This document shows positions 32,014 to 41,000 of a DNA stretch of 64,000 nt, one piece after another. The position numbers were made by a program, and so were the translations under genes. Source of the stretch: a virus; the IMG/VR virus record IMGVR_UViG_3300046616_000431, positions 1-64,000 of that record; one strand, written 5' to 3'. Under the pieces are notes generated by a model. That model worked only from the letters and a program-made list of their open reading frames with translations. It did not search any database and was not told the origin of the DNA. The stretch's first letter is position 1; each line of letters begins with the position of its first letter.

Positions 32014-33672
32014 GTGTCGAATGCTAATGCCAACCTCTACCGAGACCGCGCTGACGAGGTCGAGCGCCTCTTCGTGAACGAGCAGATGTCGGCCCCGAAA
32101 ATCGCTGAGCAGACTGGCGTCCCGGACTACCAGGTCCGCCTGCTGCTTAAAGAGCGCGGCCATGACCTCGCCAAGAGGCGCTCCCAGAAGGAGCTGCGCC
32201 TGCCGGAAGTCACGCCGCTCCTGGAGCAGCGGATGCCTCTCAAGGAGATCGCCAAGCAGACGTCGATCCCGTACGCCACCTTGCGCCGGTGGCTCCAGGA
32301 GGAAGGCATCGACACTGGCGCCAACGACCCGGACGCGACCCGGCGCGAACAGCTCATCGACGAGGTCGTGGCCCGCTACCAGAACACCCAGCCCGCCAAC
32401 ACCATCGCTGCCGACCTGGGGCTCTCGCACGGGACTGTCCTGCGGTGGCTGCACGAGCGCGGAATCGAGATCCGGCGAGCGCCACTCAAGCGCACCGCCC
32501 ACAAGAAGATCAAGCACCTCGACGAGGTGCTGAGGCTGCACCGCGAAGAGGGCAAGACGACCAGCGAGATCACCACCCTCGTGCCGGTCGCTCGGGGCAC
32601 CGTGGAAGCCTGGCTCCGAGACGCTGGAGAGAAGCCCCGCTATAGCACCCCCGCTCAGAAGAAGGCCGAGAGGGAGGAAGACCCCCGGCGTCAGATGGTG
32701 CTGTCCCTCTACCAGAGCGGCTCCACCTGGAAGCAGATCGTCGCCGAGGCTCACGTCGCGGAGACGACGGCGCGCGGCTGGGTTGCGGAGGCCGGAATCC
32801 AGGGGCAGGGTGGCAAGGCTGCGCGGGACACCAGAAAGCGCGCCGAGGCCCTGCGCCTGGCGCGCGAGGAGGACCTGCCCATCATGGAGATCTGCGCGGC
32901 CGTCGAGGCGAGTTACTACAAGGTTCGAGAGTGGCTGGACGAGGAGGGCGTACGCGTCCGCCAGCCCGGCGAGCGAACCCCCGACGGCATCCGCCGCAGC
33001 GCGCAGGGCGCCAAGGGCGGCCCGCGTGGTCGCCGCGCTACCAACCGGCCTGCTGCGCCTATCTCTCGTCGGCCGCGCAACCCCGTGCTCCCGCGCGAGT
33101 GCGCCGCGCCGGACTGCACCGAGACCTTCACGTCGCCCACCCGGAAGTACCACAACGACGAGTGCCGGGCGAAGTGGGCCAAGCGCCGCGAGGCCGACCC
33201 GAACAATCACGTCACCTACACCTGCCAGAACTGCAGTAATGAGTTCACCAGGCCGAGGTCCTCGGGCTCCTTCCGGTACTGCTCCAACGACTGCGCCCAG
33301 CGCCACACCAAGACGAAGCAGCACGTGGTGGTGGAGGACGCGGTGGTGCTGGACTCGTCGTACGAGACTCTTCTGTGGTCGCTGTGCCGTATCTACAAGG
33401 TTCCCGTGGAGCGCTACGACCGAGCTGGCGGAGTGGAGTGGCGTGAGGGCGGCTGGTACGCGCCGGACCTTCTGGTGGAGTGGCAGGGGCGCAGCGTGAC
33501 CGTCGAGACGAAGGGCCTTACCGACCCCGAGGACGAGGAGCGCTGGGCCGCGTTCCGCTCCCAGTCCGACGTCCCCCTGGTCGTCCTGACCCAGGCGGAG
33601 TTGGTGCCGCCTCCGGCCAGCCGCGAGGAGCTGCTGGATTTGCTGGGTCTGGGCAAGATCGTCAAGTCGTAG
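32014..33672 (+). CDS. HTH-array endonuclease with zinc fingers and PD-(D/E)XK domain
   Basis: 552 residues from GTG 32014 (AGAGGAG, seven bases upstream). Six helix-turn-helix units of about 50 residues occupy residues 10-310, each ending like YATLRRWLQEEGI, HGTVLRWLHERGI, RGTVEAWLRDAGE or TTARGWVAEAGI. Two zinc fingers follow (CAAPDCTETF...HNDEC and CQNCSNEF...CSNDC, about 364-427). The C-terminal nuclease has PDLLVEWQGRSVTVETKG (about 484-500), a PD-(D/E)XK site. Lying alone between the capsid gene and the next unit, it is probably a freestanding homing endonuclease. It is not of HNH, GIY-YIG or LAGLIDADG type. Confidence 0.82.
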   Translation: MSNANANLYRDRADEVERLFVNEQMSAPKIAEQTGVPDYQVRLLLKERGHDLAKRRSQKELRLPEVTPLLEQRMPLKEIAKQTSIPYATLRRWLQEEGIDTGANDPDATRREQLIDEVVARYQNTQPANTIAADLGLSHGTVLRWLHERGIEIRRAPLKRTAHKKIKHLDEVLRLHREEGKTTSEITTLVPVARGTVEAWLRDAGEKPRYSTPAQKKAEREEDPRRQMVLSLYQSGSTWKQIVAEAHVAETTARGWVAEAGIQGQGGKAARDTRKRAEALRLAREEDLPIMEICAAVEASYYKVREWLDEEGVRVRQPGERTPDGIRRSAQGAKGGPRGRRATNRPAAPISRRPRNPVLPRECAAPDCTETFTSPTRKYHNDECRAKWAKRREADPNNHVTYTCQNCSNEFTRPRSSGSFRYCSNDCAQRHTKTKQHVVVEDAVVLDSSYETLLWSLCRIYKVPVERYDRAGGVEWREGGWYAPDLLVEWQGRSVTVETKGLTDPEDEERWAAFRSQSDVPLVVLTQAELVPPPASREELLDLLGLGKIVKS

Positions 33673-33695
33673 GCCAGGCAGTACGCTTCAGCATG

Positions 33696-33735
33696 ACGGC
33701 CCCCTCTCGGTACGAACGAGAGGGGGCCGTTGCGT
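33696..33735 (+). terminator. Hairpin terminator after nuclease
   Basis: A perfect 13-bp stem ACGGCCCCCTCTC / GAGAGGGGGCCGT (33696-33708, 33718-33730) followed by TGCG. Confidence 0.85.
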
Positions 33736-33816
33736 GCCCACGTGCCCCTAGGAGTGGGCGCCATTTCCCCGGCTACGGGTCTCTGGCCGCGCGGGCGGAC
33801 GGCCAGACCTCGTGAG

Positions 33817-33842
33817 CCCCTCACTCCTAAGGGAGTGAGGGG
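33817..33842. other. Strong hairpin in the gap after the nuclease
   Basis: CCCCTCACTCC pairs with GGAGTGAGGGG (33817-33827, 33832-33842) around TAAG; outer GTGA/TCAC bases extend it. No T run follows. It may be a terminator or part of an untranslated RNA. Confidence 0.6.
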
Positions 33843-33971
33843 TCACTCGATGGCGCGCCTTTGGCTGGTCATCTCGGCGGGTGACATGTTCTCACCCTGA
33901 CACATTCTCAGCACGATGTGTAGTCGATCAGGTCAATTCCGTGTTCCCCCGAATGAATTCGGCCACGCCTG
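33843..33971. other. Gap without a gene
   Basis: No reading frame here has a ribosome site and normal codon use. TCTCACCCTGACACATTCTC gives a loose repeat of a TTCTCA motif. Together with flanking hairpins and two bipartite elements it makes a 430-base control region before the 34161 gene. Confidence 0.4.
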
Positions 33972-34006
33972 CTGTCCCTGTGTGGGTCGCTCACCATAGG
34001 GGGTGA
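33972..34006 (+). promoter_or_regulatory. Bipartite element 12, upstream member of a tandem pair
   Basis: CTGTC (33972-33976), 20-base spacer, TAGGGGGTGA (33997-34006). CTCACC/GGTGAG (33990-33995, 34002-34007) forms a hairpin across the right box. No gene follows before a terminator at 34050. Confidence 0.68.
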
Positions 34007-34049
34007 GGGTTTGTGGTGGGCCCTCTTGCGGCTCCGTTCTCCGGCCGCC

Positions 34050-34083
34050 ACTCGACCCCCGGACTCCCTTCCGGGGGTTGAGT
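34050..34083 (+). terminator. Terminator between tandem elements
   Basis: A 14-bp stem with one mismatch, ACTCGACCCCCGGA / TCCGGGGGTTGAGT (34050-34063, 34070-34083), 6-base loop. The left box of the next element starts two bases later. Confidence 0.8.
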
Positions 34084-34084
34084 G

Positions 34085-34119
34085 CTGTCTGGGTGCCTGT
34101 GGCCCCAGCAAAGGGTTGA
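34085..34119 (+). promoter_or_regulatory. Bipartite element 13
   Basis: CTGTC (34085-34089), 20-base spacer, AAAGGGTTGA (34110-34119), a divergent right box. ATG of the next gene at 34161. Confidence 0.6.
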
Positions 34120-34160
34120 CGAGTGCGTTACCGCTCCGTTCCCGATCTCTGGAGGCAGTC

Positions 34161-34547
34161 ATGCAGGTGCAGCGGATTCAGGTCAGCAACCCCTCTGCGG
34201 AGGTGGTCGTCCTCACTCCGGACGCGGACAAGCCGAAGACGTACCTGCGCTTCGAGGGCAAGGGCGATCTCGAAGGTGGCGACGTCCAGTTCGTGTCCCG
34301 GGACACGGTGCTGCAGACGCCGTTCATCAAGGCGGTCAAGCGCGGTGTGCTGCAGGTCGATTCCGACCTGGGCGAGGACACGGAGCTGTCGACTCTGCTG
34401 CGCGTGACGCCTGGTGCGAGGGTCGCGTCGGGGCCGGAGAAGCTCACGGCCACGCGGGTCGTCTACGTCTACGACGAGGACGAAGAGGTCTACAACCGCG
34501 TGGAGAAGAAGATCCCCGTCATCATCGAACCTCTCACGAAGGTGTGA
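34161..34547 (+). CDS. Hypothetical structural protein, 128 aa
   Basis: ATG 34161 with GGAGG. Strand-rich: MQVQRIQVSNPSAEVVVLTPDADKPKTYLRFEGKGDLEGGDVQFVS, a helix near FIKAVKRGVLQVD, and an acidic segment (VYVYDEDEEVYNRVEKKIPVIIEPL) at the end. It heads a new unit right after the head genes and two short genes precede the Fn3 protein, so a head-completion or neck role is likely, but no family is recognised. An upstream in-frame extension to 34011 has no ribosome site and was rejected. Confidence 0.68.
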   Translation: MQVQRIQVSNPSAEVVVLTPDADKPKTYLRFEGKGDLEGGDVQFVSRDTVLQTPFIKAVKRGVLQVDSDLGEDTELSTLLRVTPGARVASGPEKLTATRVVYVYDEDEEVYNRVEKKIPVIIEPLTKV

Positions 34548-34555
34548 CCGGCCCC

Positions 34556-34903
34556 ATGAGCATGAGTGAAAGCGAGCGGCGTCTGCTGCTCTCGGGCACC
34601 CTCGACACCTCTGGTGTCCACGCGGGTGAGCACGCGTTCCTGCCGGAGGTCGCTTCGGCCTGGGAGGCCGATGTCGAGCCGGTCGTCCAGGACGAGTACG
34701 GACCCGAGCCTGAGATCCCCGGCTGGCCCGGGACGCCGGACGGCAGCGAGCACAGAGAGACACCGCAGGCCCCGACTCCCGAGCCGGGTCAGGTGGTTCT
34801 GGGGAAGCCGGAGCCCGCCCCTGCTGCGCCGGTGGCTGTCCAGCCGAAGCCTGCGGCGCGTAAGCGCATCCCGGCCAAGAAGACCACCGCGCCCAAGGAG
34901 TAG
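34556..34903 (+). CDS. Hypothetical protein, 115 aa, acidic then basic tail
   Basis: ATG 34556 (AAGGTGTG upstream), with a second ATG two codons on. The first 60 residues are mixed and acidic (HAFLPEVASAWEADVEPVVQDEYG), the rest is Pro/Ala-rich, closing with KPAARKRIPAKKTTAPKE, a histone-tail-like basic end. Such tails bind DNA or act as flexible anchors. Short disordered proteins of this type occur in many phage neck regions; the function is unknown. Confidence 0.65.
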   Translation: MSMSESERRLLLSGTLDTSGVHAGEHAFLPEVASAWEADVEPVVQDEYGPEPEIPGWPGTPDGSEHRETPQAPTPEPGQVVLGKPEPAPAAPVAVQPKPAARKRIPAKKTTAPKE

Positions 34904-34941
34904 GCGTCCGCGCCTGCTGAGATTTAAGAAGGAGGGCTGCC

Positions 34942-35952
34942 ATGGCCGCGAGCGACCAGAGCAGCACGTACGAGACTGATGGTGCTATCGGCACCAAGGG
35001 TGCTCCGGTCCCGGCTCCGGTCCCGGTATCGCAGCCCGACACGACCAACGTGGCCCTGGTGTCTTCCGTTGGCTGGGCTCCTGTCAATACGGGGCTGACG
35101 GAGTCCGCTGAGACTGTCGTGGCGACGGTGGTCACTGTGGAGCCGCCGTACAAGGCTCCGCCTGGCCCGGTGCCTGCTGTCACCAAGGACACGACGTGGA
35201 CGGACAGCCCTGTCGGCAACGGCACGGCTGCTACGGGGCTGAACGCGCTGCTGTCGATGACGGGCACGGTGGAGACGGGCTCGTTCGGTGCTGTGGCGGC
35301 TGGTTCTTCGGCTCTGCCGGTGGCGCCGGTCGCGCCGACGGCGGCGGCCGGTGACCGCTACGTCCTGGTGTCCTTCACGGCGGTGGCCGACCCGCACGCC
35401 ACGGCCAAGGTGACGCAGTACGTCATCGAGTCCGACACGGGCGGCCACGTCTACGCGCCCCGGGGCGCGACCAGTGTGCGGTTCGAGAACCTCAAGGGCG
35501 GTCAGGCGTACAAGTTCCGTGTGGCGGCCTCGAACAAGAACGGTGACGGTCCCTACGGTCCGTTCTCGGCGGCGGCTGTGGCGCCGGGTAACGAGGACGA
35601 GGTTCGTCCGGTGGGGCTGTCGGCGAAGAACATCGTGAACCCGATCTACAAGCAGGACGGGACGATCAAGCAGGGTTCGTACGGTGCGCCGACGCCTCCG
35701 GGCAAGCCGACGGTGGCGGCTGGTGCGACGACCACGGCCAACGTGACCTGGACTGCGCCGACGTCGGGTCAGCCGTCGGGTGGGTACGACGTCAAGGCGT
35801 CGACCGGGCAGACCGTGCATGCGGCTCCTGCGGCCACGACGATCAACGTGCCGGGCCTGACGCTGACCAACGTGATCACCTTTACGGTCACGGCGATCGG
35901 TCAGCTGCAGAACGCGGTGTCTCCTGCGTCGAACAACTTCACCGTCGTCTGA
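34942..35952 (+). CDS. Fibronectin type III-domain virion protein, 336 aa
   Basis: ATG 34942 follows AAGAAGGAGGG, the strongest ribosome site nearby. Residues 1-125 are a Thr/Val/Pro-rich repeat-like stalk (TVVATVVTVEPPYKAP). Two Fn3-like domains follow: VAPTAAAGDRYVLVSFTAVADPH...RFENLKGGQAYKFRVAASNKNGDGPYG (about 128-215) and KPTVAAGATTTANVTWTAPTSG...TINVPGLTLTNVITFTVTAIG (about 250-330). Fn3 domains decorate phage heads and tails and bind carbohydrate. It is likely a surface-exposed head or neck protein. Ends before a hairpin terminator. Confidence 0.75.
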   Translation: MAASDQSSTYETDGAIGTKGAPVPAPVPVSQPDTTNVALVSSVGWAPVNTGLTESAETVVATVVTVEPPYKAPPGPVPAVTKDTTWTDSPVGNGTAATGLNALLSMTGTVETGSFGAVAAGSSALPVAPVAPTAAAGDRYVLVSFTAVADPHATAKVTQYVIESDTGGHVYAPRGATSVRFENLKGGQAYKFRVAASNKNGDGPYGPFSAAAVAPGNEDEVRPVGLSAKNIVNPIYKQDGTIKQGSYGAPTPPGKPTVAAGATTTANVTWTAPTSGQPSGGYDVKASTGQTVHAAPAATTINVPGLTLTNVITFTVTAIGQLQNAVSPASNNFTVV

Positions 35953-36037
35953 TCTTGGCAGGAGGCCGGGCCCGGAGGGCTGCCCGGCCTGGAGCGCCAG
36001 CGTGAATCCGGATACAAGAGCGCTGCTCGCGATAGCG

Positions 36038-36065
36038 GCCCCGTCCCACGACTCCGGGACGGGGC
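36038..36065 (+). terminator. Hairpin terminator
   Basis: Perfect 10-bp stem GCCCCGTCCC / GGGACGGGGC (36038-36047, 36056-36065). Element 14 begins six bases later. Confidence 0.8.
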
Positions 36066-36071
36066 TGCTTG

Positions 36072-36105
36072 CTGTTCAGGCGGCCTTCGCTGGCTGAAGG
36101 GGCGA
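36072..36105 (+). promoter_or_regulatory. Bipartite element 14
   Basis: CTGTT (36072-36076), 20-base spacer, AAGGGGCGA (36097-36105). GCCTTCGC/GCGAAGGC (36083-36090, 36102-36109) folds over the right box. Start codon 21 bases later. Confidence 0.7.
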
Positions 36106-36126
36106 AGGCGACCGCAAGGAGAGGGC

Positions 36127-36789
36127 ATGTCCGGTACGACACCCAGGCTCGGCCTGAAGACATTCGACCAGTCCGACCCGTTCCTGCGTCAGGACTTCAA
36201 CGACCAGTCGGCCAAGCTCGACGCCTATCCGGGTTCGTTCATCTGCACGTCGGCGTCTCGTCCGGCCTGGGGGCCGAACCAGGCGGGCATGCGGATCTAT
36301 GAGACCGATACCCGGCGGGAGCTGGTGTGGACGGGTACTGCCTGGCGTGAGCCTTTGTCGGCGCCTCCGGTGTGGCAGGGGACTGTGGCGCCGGACGTGG
36401 CCATGGGCCATGACACGCACGTCTACTACAACCTGGCGACGTTCAACGTGAACCGGCCGGGCACTCTCCTGGTCAACTTGACCGTGGAGATCCAGGTCCA
36501 GTCGACGTACACCATGAACGCGCACTTCCGGCCGCAGGTCGACGGCAATGACGCGGGGGTCGGCGGAGGTACGCCTTCGTTCATCCGTGTCGAGCAGGTC
36601 CAGGCCTCGGGTGGCGGCTGGTCCCGTCACTACATGATTCCGGTCCTCGGGATCCGCAGTGTCGGTGTCGGCAGCCACAAGTTCGGCATCCACATGTTCA
36701 CCACGCCGACGTCGGTGACGAAGGCTGGCTCGATGCGTCTGTCTCAGGCGCGGGGCACCGCGCTGCTGGTCAACTCGACGGACACGTGA
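36127..36789 (+). CDS. Virion protein candidate, 220 aa
   Basis: ATG 36127 with AAGGAGAGG. The N-terminus TPRLGLKTFDQSDPFLRQDFNDQSAKLDAYPGSFICTSASRPAWGPNQAGMRIYETDTRRELVWTG has the helix and W/G pattern of phage fibre-attachment modules. The rest is a jelly-roll-like set of strands (GTLLVNLTVEIQVQSTYTMNAHFRPQVDG). It may be a short fibre or head-tail decoration. Stop overlaps the next start. Confidence 0.65.
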   Translation: MSGTTPRLGLKTFDQSDPFLRQDFNDQSAKLDAYPGSFICTSASRPAWGPNQAGMRIYETDTRRELVWTGTAWREPLSAPPVWQGTVAPDVAMGHDTHVYYNLATFNVNRPGTLLVNLTVEIQVQSTYTMNAHFRPQVDGNDAGVGGGTPSFIRVEQVQASGGGWSRHYMIPVLGIRSVGVGSHKFGIHMFTTPTSVTKAGSMRLSQARGTALLVNSTDT

Positions 36790-37658
36790 TGGACGAGTAC
36801 ACCGACCGCGCGTACGTATCCCGGTACGGCGCCGCCGAGTTCGGGCTCCGGGTCATGCGCGCCGGTGTGCTCGGCGACGCCGACGGTCCTGTCACGGTCA
36901 CGCTGCTGTCCGACACTCCGGCGGCCACGGTGGTCTTCTCGCGGGCTGCGGACCATCCGGGCGTCGGCGAGTACACGGTGCGGCTGACGTCTCTGGAGAC
37001 GGCTGCTGTGGGCCCGTACGTCCTGGTGTGGCAGTACGTGGTCAACTCGTTGCCGGAGGAGTGGCGGGTCTGGCTGGAGGTGGGCAAGGCCGCCCCGGAG
37101 TACGACCGTCTGACGGACGACATGAAGGGGATCATCGAGACGACGTGGAACCGGTTCTCCGACCTGTTCGACTTCGCCACCGAGGGTCCTCACCTGCAGA
37201 CGTACGTGCAGTCGAACTTCGGCCGGAACCGCCTTGCGCAGTTGATGCGTATCGCTGTCGGGCGTCTGAACACGGTGGCGCAGCCGTTCCAGTCGTACTC
37301 CATCGACGGTGACGGCGGCGCCTCGTTCCCGGTCGACCGGTGGGGCTCGTTGCTGGAGTCGGCGCTGTATGTCGAGTGCCTGCGGCATCTGATGCGTTCC
37401 TACGTCGAGCAGCCTGAGGTGCAGTCCGGCTCGGGTGTCTCGCGGCTGGACCGGCGGGACTACATGGACCGCTGGGGCACCGTGCTGCAGGACGAGGAGC
37501 AGGTCCTCAAGCAGCAGCTGGAGCACTTCAAGATCGCGAACATGGGGCTCGGGCGTGCCCGGGTCCTGGTCTCGGGTGGCGCGTGGGGGCGGTGGGGGCC
37601 GAACCGTCTGCCGCTGTCGTACGCGGCCCGTGCCAACTGGGTTACACGGAATTACTGA
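36789..37658 (+). CDS. Head-tail connector candidate, 289 aa
   Basis: ATG 36789 overlaps the preceding stop. Residues 1-85 are an Ig-like strand module (GPVTVTLLSDTPAATVVFSRAADHPGVGEYTVRLTSL). Residues 100-235 are helical with YDRLTDDMKGIIETTWNRFSDLFDF, LAQLMRIAVGRLN and WGSLLESALYVECLRHLMRSYVEQP, a pattern I associate with phage neck or adaptor proteins. An Ig-like domain fused to an adaptor is uncommon. The C-terminal residues WGPNRLPLSYAARANW are conserved-looking. Role assigned by pattern and location only. Confidence 0.62.
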   Translation: MDEYTDRAYVSRYGAAEFGLRVMRAGVLGDADGPVTVTLLSDTPAATVVFSRAADHPGVGEYTVRLTSLETAAVGPYVLVWQYVVNSLPEEWRVWLEVGKAAPEYDRLTDDMKGIIETTWNRFSDLFDFATEGPHLQTYVQSNFGRNRLAQLMRIAVGRLNTVAQPFQSYSIDGDGGASFPVDRWGSLLESALYVECLRHLMRSYVEQPEVQSGSGVSRLDRRDYMDRWGTVLQDEEQVLKQQLEHFKIANMGLGRARVLVSGGAWGRWGPNRLPLSYAARANWVTRNY

Positions 37659-37674
37659 CCGGCAAGGAGGGGCC

Positions 37675-37854
37675 ATGTCCGGTGGCGCCCAAGAAGGTCC
37701 TGCTCCGTCCGTCGAGTTCGGCCTGGACCACATCGAGGTCAACCAGGTCATCTGCACGCACCGCGTCTGCGGCCACGGCCAGGTCGTGGCCTCTCTCTAC
37801 GAAGCCGAGAAGTTCCGGATCCTGCACATCTGCCCTGGTCGGGCGCTGATCTGA
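37675..37854 (+). CDS. Small protein, 59 aa
   Basis: ATG 37675 with a good AAGGAGG. MSGGAQEGPAPSVEFGLDHIEVNQVICTHRVCGHGQVVASLYEAEKF contains a ICTHRVCGHGQ pair of Cys/His that could bind a metal ion, with another Cys near the end (HICPGRALI). It sits in a neck-gene run next to another short protein. Function unknown. Confidence 0.68.
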   Translation: MSGGAQEGPAPSVEFGLDHIEVNQVICTHRVCGHGQVVASLYEAEKFRILHICPGRALI

Positions 37855-37867
37855 AAGGAGGCCGCTG

Positions 37868-38044
37868 ATGGCCTACACCGTCACTCTCAAGGCAGGGCTG
37901 GCCAACGTCGTCCTGCCGAACGGCAACCTCTACCAGGGTGGCGACGTCGTCATCCTGACCGACGAGCAGTACGGGCGGATGACCGCGACGGCCCGTACTG
38001 CTGTCGTCCAGACCGCGACCATCGTGCCCGTTCCGGCATCCTGA
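37868..38044 (+). CDS. Small protein, 58 aa, paralogue of the 11658 gene
   Basis: ATG 37868 with AAAGGAGG. A 59-codon frame: MAYTVTLKAGLANVVLPNGNLYQGGDVVILTDEQYGRM. The order LKAGL...NLYQGGDVVILTDEQ resembles the 11658 protein (VKALVQL...TYEPGDWITLPDEQ). Both lie upstream of structural genes, suggesting a repeated small head or neck component. The last 15 residues are hydrophobic and Val-rich. Role unknown. Confidence 0.68.
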   Translation: MAYTVTLKAGLANVVLPNGNLYQGGDVVILTDEQYGRMTATARTAVVQTATIVPVPAS

Positions 38045-38060
38045 CGTAGCGAGGCAAGCT

Positions 38061-41000
38061 GTGGCGCGCAGGATCTTCCCCCAGGACCGTATGGCCTACC
38101 GCGTGGCCGGGCCGGGGTCCTACCTGTACTCGGCCGCGACCACGACGGTGGTCGTGTACGCCGACGAGGCATGCACGGTGCTGGCCGACATCCAGGACCT
38201 GGAGGGCGCGCCTCTGGCGGGCTCGGCTCTGGTGGTGGATGCCACGTCGCAGCTGCCCCGTTTCCTCGGCCCGGCCGACGGTACGGCCACGCTGTGGGTC
38301 AGGGGGTCTGGCGGCATCTCTGTGTCCCTCGGCGCCGAGGTCGAGGCCCGGGTGGAGGACGCCGAGGCGGCCCTGGCTGCCCACCTGACGGCCCCGGACG
38401 CCCACGGTGACCGGGCCTGGGCCACGGACCAGTTCGACGCCGTGGGGGCCGCGTCAGCGGCTCAGGTGGCGGCTGCGGCCGACGCGACGGGCAAGGTGTC
38501 CTCCCACGCGGCGGCTGCCGACCCGCATGGCGACCGGGCCTGGGCTGCGGGGCAGTTCGACGCCATGGGCGCCGCCACGGCGGCCCAGAGCGCTGCGGCG
38601 GCCGACGCGGCCTCGAAGGTAGCGGCCCACGTCTCTACCCCTGACGCCCACGGGGATCGAGCCTGGGCCAGCGGACAGTTCGACCCGGCCGGTGCCGCCT
38701 CGGCCGCCCAGAGTGCCGCTGCCACGGATGCGACCAGCAAGGTGGCCGCGCACGCCTCGGCCGCCGACCCGCACGGAGACCGGGCGGACGCCGCAGCGAA
38801 GTACGTGCCGACGGGCGACAGCCGCCTGACGAACGCGCGCACGCCGACGTCGCACGCGGCCAGCCACGCCTTCGGCGGCAGCGACCCCGTCACGGTGGCC
38901 CAGTCTCAGGTGACCGGCCTGACGGCCGCCTTGGCGACTGCCTTGACGCAGACCACGGCGGACGCCCGGTACCCGGTGAAGAGCAGCCTGGTCCTGAATG
39001 TGAAGGACTTCGGGGCTCAGGGCGACGGCACGACCGACGACTCGACGGCGATCCAGAACGCCATCAACGCCATCCCGGCCTCGGGCGGGGCCCTGTACTT
39101 CCCCCGTGGCGCCTACGTGGTCAACACCACGCTCGTCCCCAAGTCCTTCACCCGGCTCTTCGGTGACTCCTGGGGCCGGGCGAAGCTCATCTCGACGACG
39201 ACCGACCTGTTCAAGATGGACGTGGCCCAGGTCGACCGCTTCGAGATGGACCACCTGGCGCTGGATGTGACCGGCGGCCATGCCTTCGTGGGCGCGCAGA
39301 TGGTGCGGTGCCACTTCCACCACCTGGACATCAACGTCCGCTCGGCCGACAAGTCCGTGTGGAGCGCGCCGAACGTGGCGCTGATGGTCGAGTGCTACTA
39401 CTCGGAGATCCAGTACCGGGTGTACGGGGCCACGCGCACCGTCCCGGCCTGGAACCTCGTCTCCTCCGGGGTCGACCTGGTGACCGAGTGCGTGTGGGAG
39501 CGGGTGACCTGCTGGAACAACGACAGCGACGCGACCCAGTACCAGTTCCTCCTTTCCTGCACGAACGCCAACGCGGCGAACCGGAACAACACCTGGCGAA
39601 ACGTCGTGTTCGAGCAGGCCTGTGGCGGTGCGATCAAGGCGGACTCGGCGACCGGCATCCTGATCGACGGCTGCTACTCCTGGGACACCCCTGCGCTCTC
39701 GATCCAGAACGCGCTGTTCGCGATCACCAAGAACGCGGGGAACGCCCTCGTGCCCCGCAACACGGTCATCCGCTCCAGCGGGCGCGTGGGCGACGGACTG
39801 GCCGCGAACGTCTACGACATCTCGCTGTCCTCGACCGCCTTGCAGACCACTCTCGACAACGTCCAGGGGTCCACCACGTCGCCGATCCGCATGAACTTGG
39901 GCGGCGCGGTCGGAGTGTGGCTGAACAATGTGCAGGCCAGCGCCACCATCGACGGTGTCACGGCGGCCAACTACGCCTACCTCCAGCGCGGCGCGTTCAC
40001 CGCCCAGCCGATCTCCTCGGCCGACGCCTTTACCGCCCTCATGCTGGACACCACCGGTGCCCGGGGTGCGCTGCGCGGCCAGGGACAGAACGCCTCCCAG
40101 CGCCTGCTCACCGGCCTGGTCGCCGGGGATGCCAACGCCCGGGTGATTGATTTCCTGGACGGCAAGCGGACGTACGGGGACGGCACCAACGCTCCGGATG
40201 CCACGTGGCGCCGGTCCGGCGCCGGGGTGCTGAGCACGGACCAGATGCTCTCGGCGCTCCAGGGCATGCAGGTCGGTGCTGTCACCCCCGACCTGGGCGG
40301 CGGTGTCGGCGTCTTCGGCCTGAAGAACGCCACGACGGCGCCGACGACCAGCCCGACCAATGGAGCCATCCTCTACGCCGAGAACGGCGTGCTGAAGGTC
40401 AAGCAGGCCGACGGCACTGTCATCACCATCTCGCCTGTGCCCCGACTGGACCAGGTCGGCGCCCCCACCGCCGCTGTGGCTTTGAACAGCCAGAAGATCA
40501 CCGGTCTGGCCAACGGCTCCGCCGCCTCCGACGCAGCCGCTTTCGGGCAGATCCCGGTCTCAGGTACCACCGCAGCCACCTACGCCGCAGGCAACGACAG
40601 CCGCATCACCGGGGCGCTCCAGGCTGCCAGCAACCTGTCCGATGTGGCGAACAAGGTAACCGCGCTCACCAACCTCGGGCTCCCAGGCAAGAACTGCACC
40701 TCGAACGAGACCAACTCCACCGTCACCCAGCAGGCGTCCACCCAGCTGGTCGTGCCGGTGGTGGCCAGCGGGATCTACGTGGTCATGGGCAAGCTCGCGA
40801 TCCAGACCCCGTCGGGCGTCAGCTTCGTCCACGGCTGGACCGCGCCTGCCGGTTCCACCATGGTCTGGGGCGACTCCTCCACGCTCCTCAACACCATTGG
40901 CAGCACCGACAGTTGGAGCGGTACCGGGGCGATGAAGTGGGCCAACATCTTCGGGACGCTCACGGTCGGCGGCTCCAGCGGAAACCTGACGGTGACGTTC

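Noticed and set aside
34011-34160. Upstream extension of the 34161 gene
   Set aside because: It would run through a terminator and element 13; GGAGG before ATG 34161 is clear.
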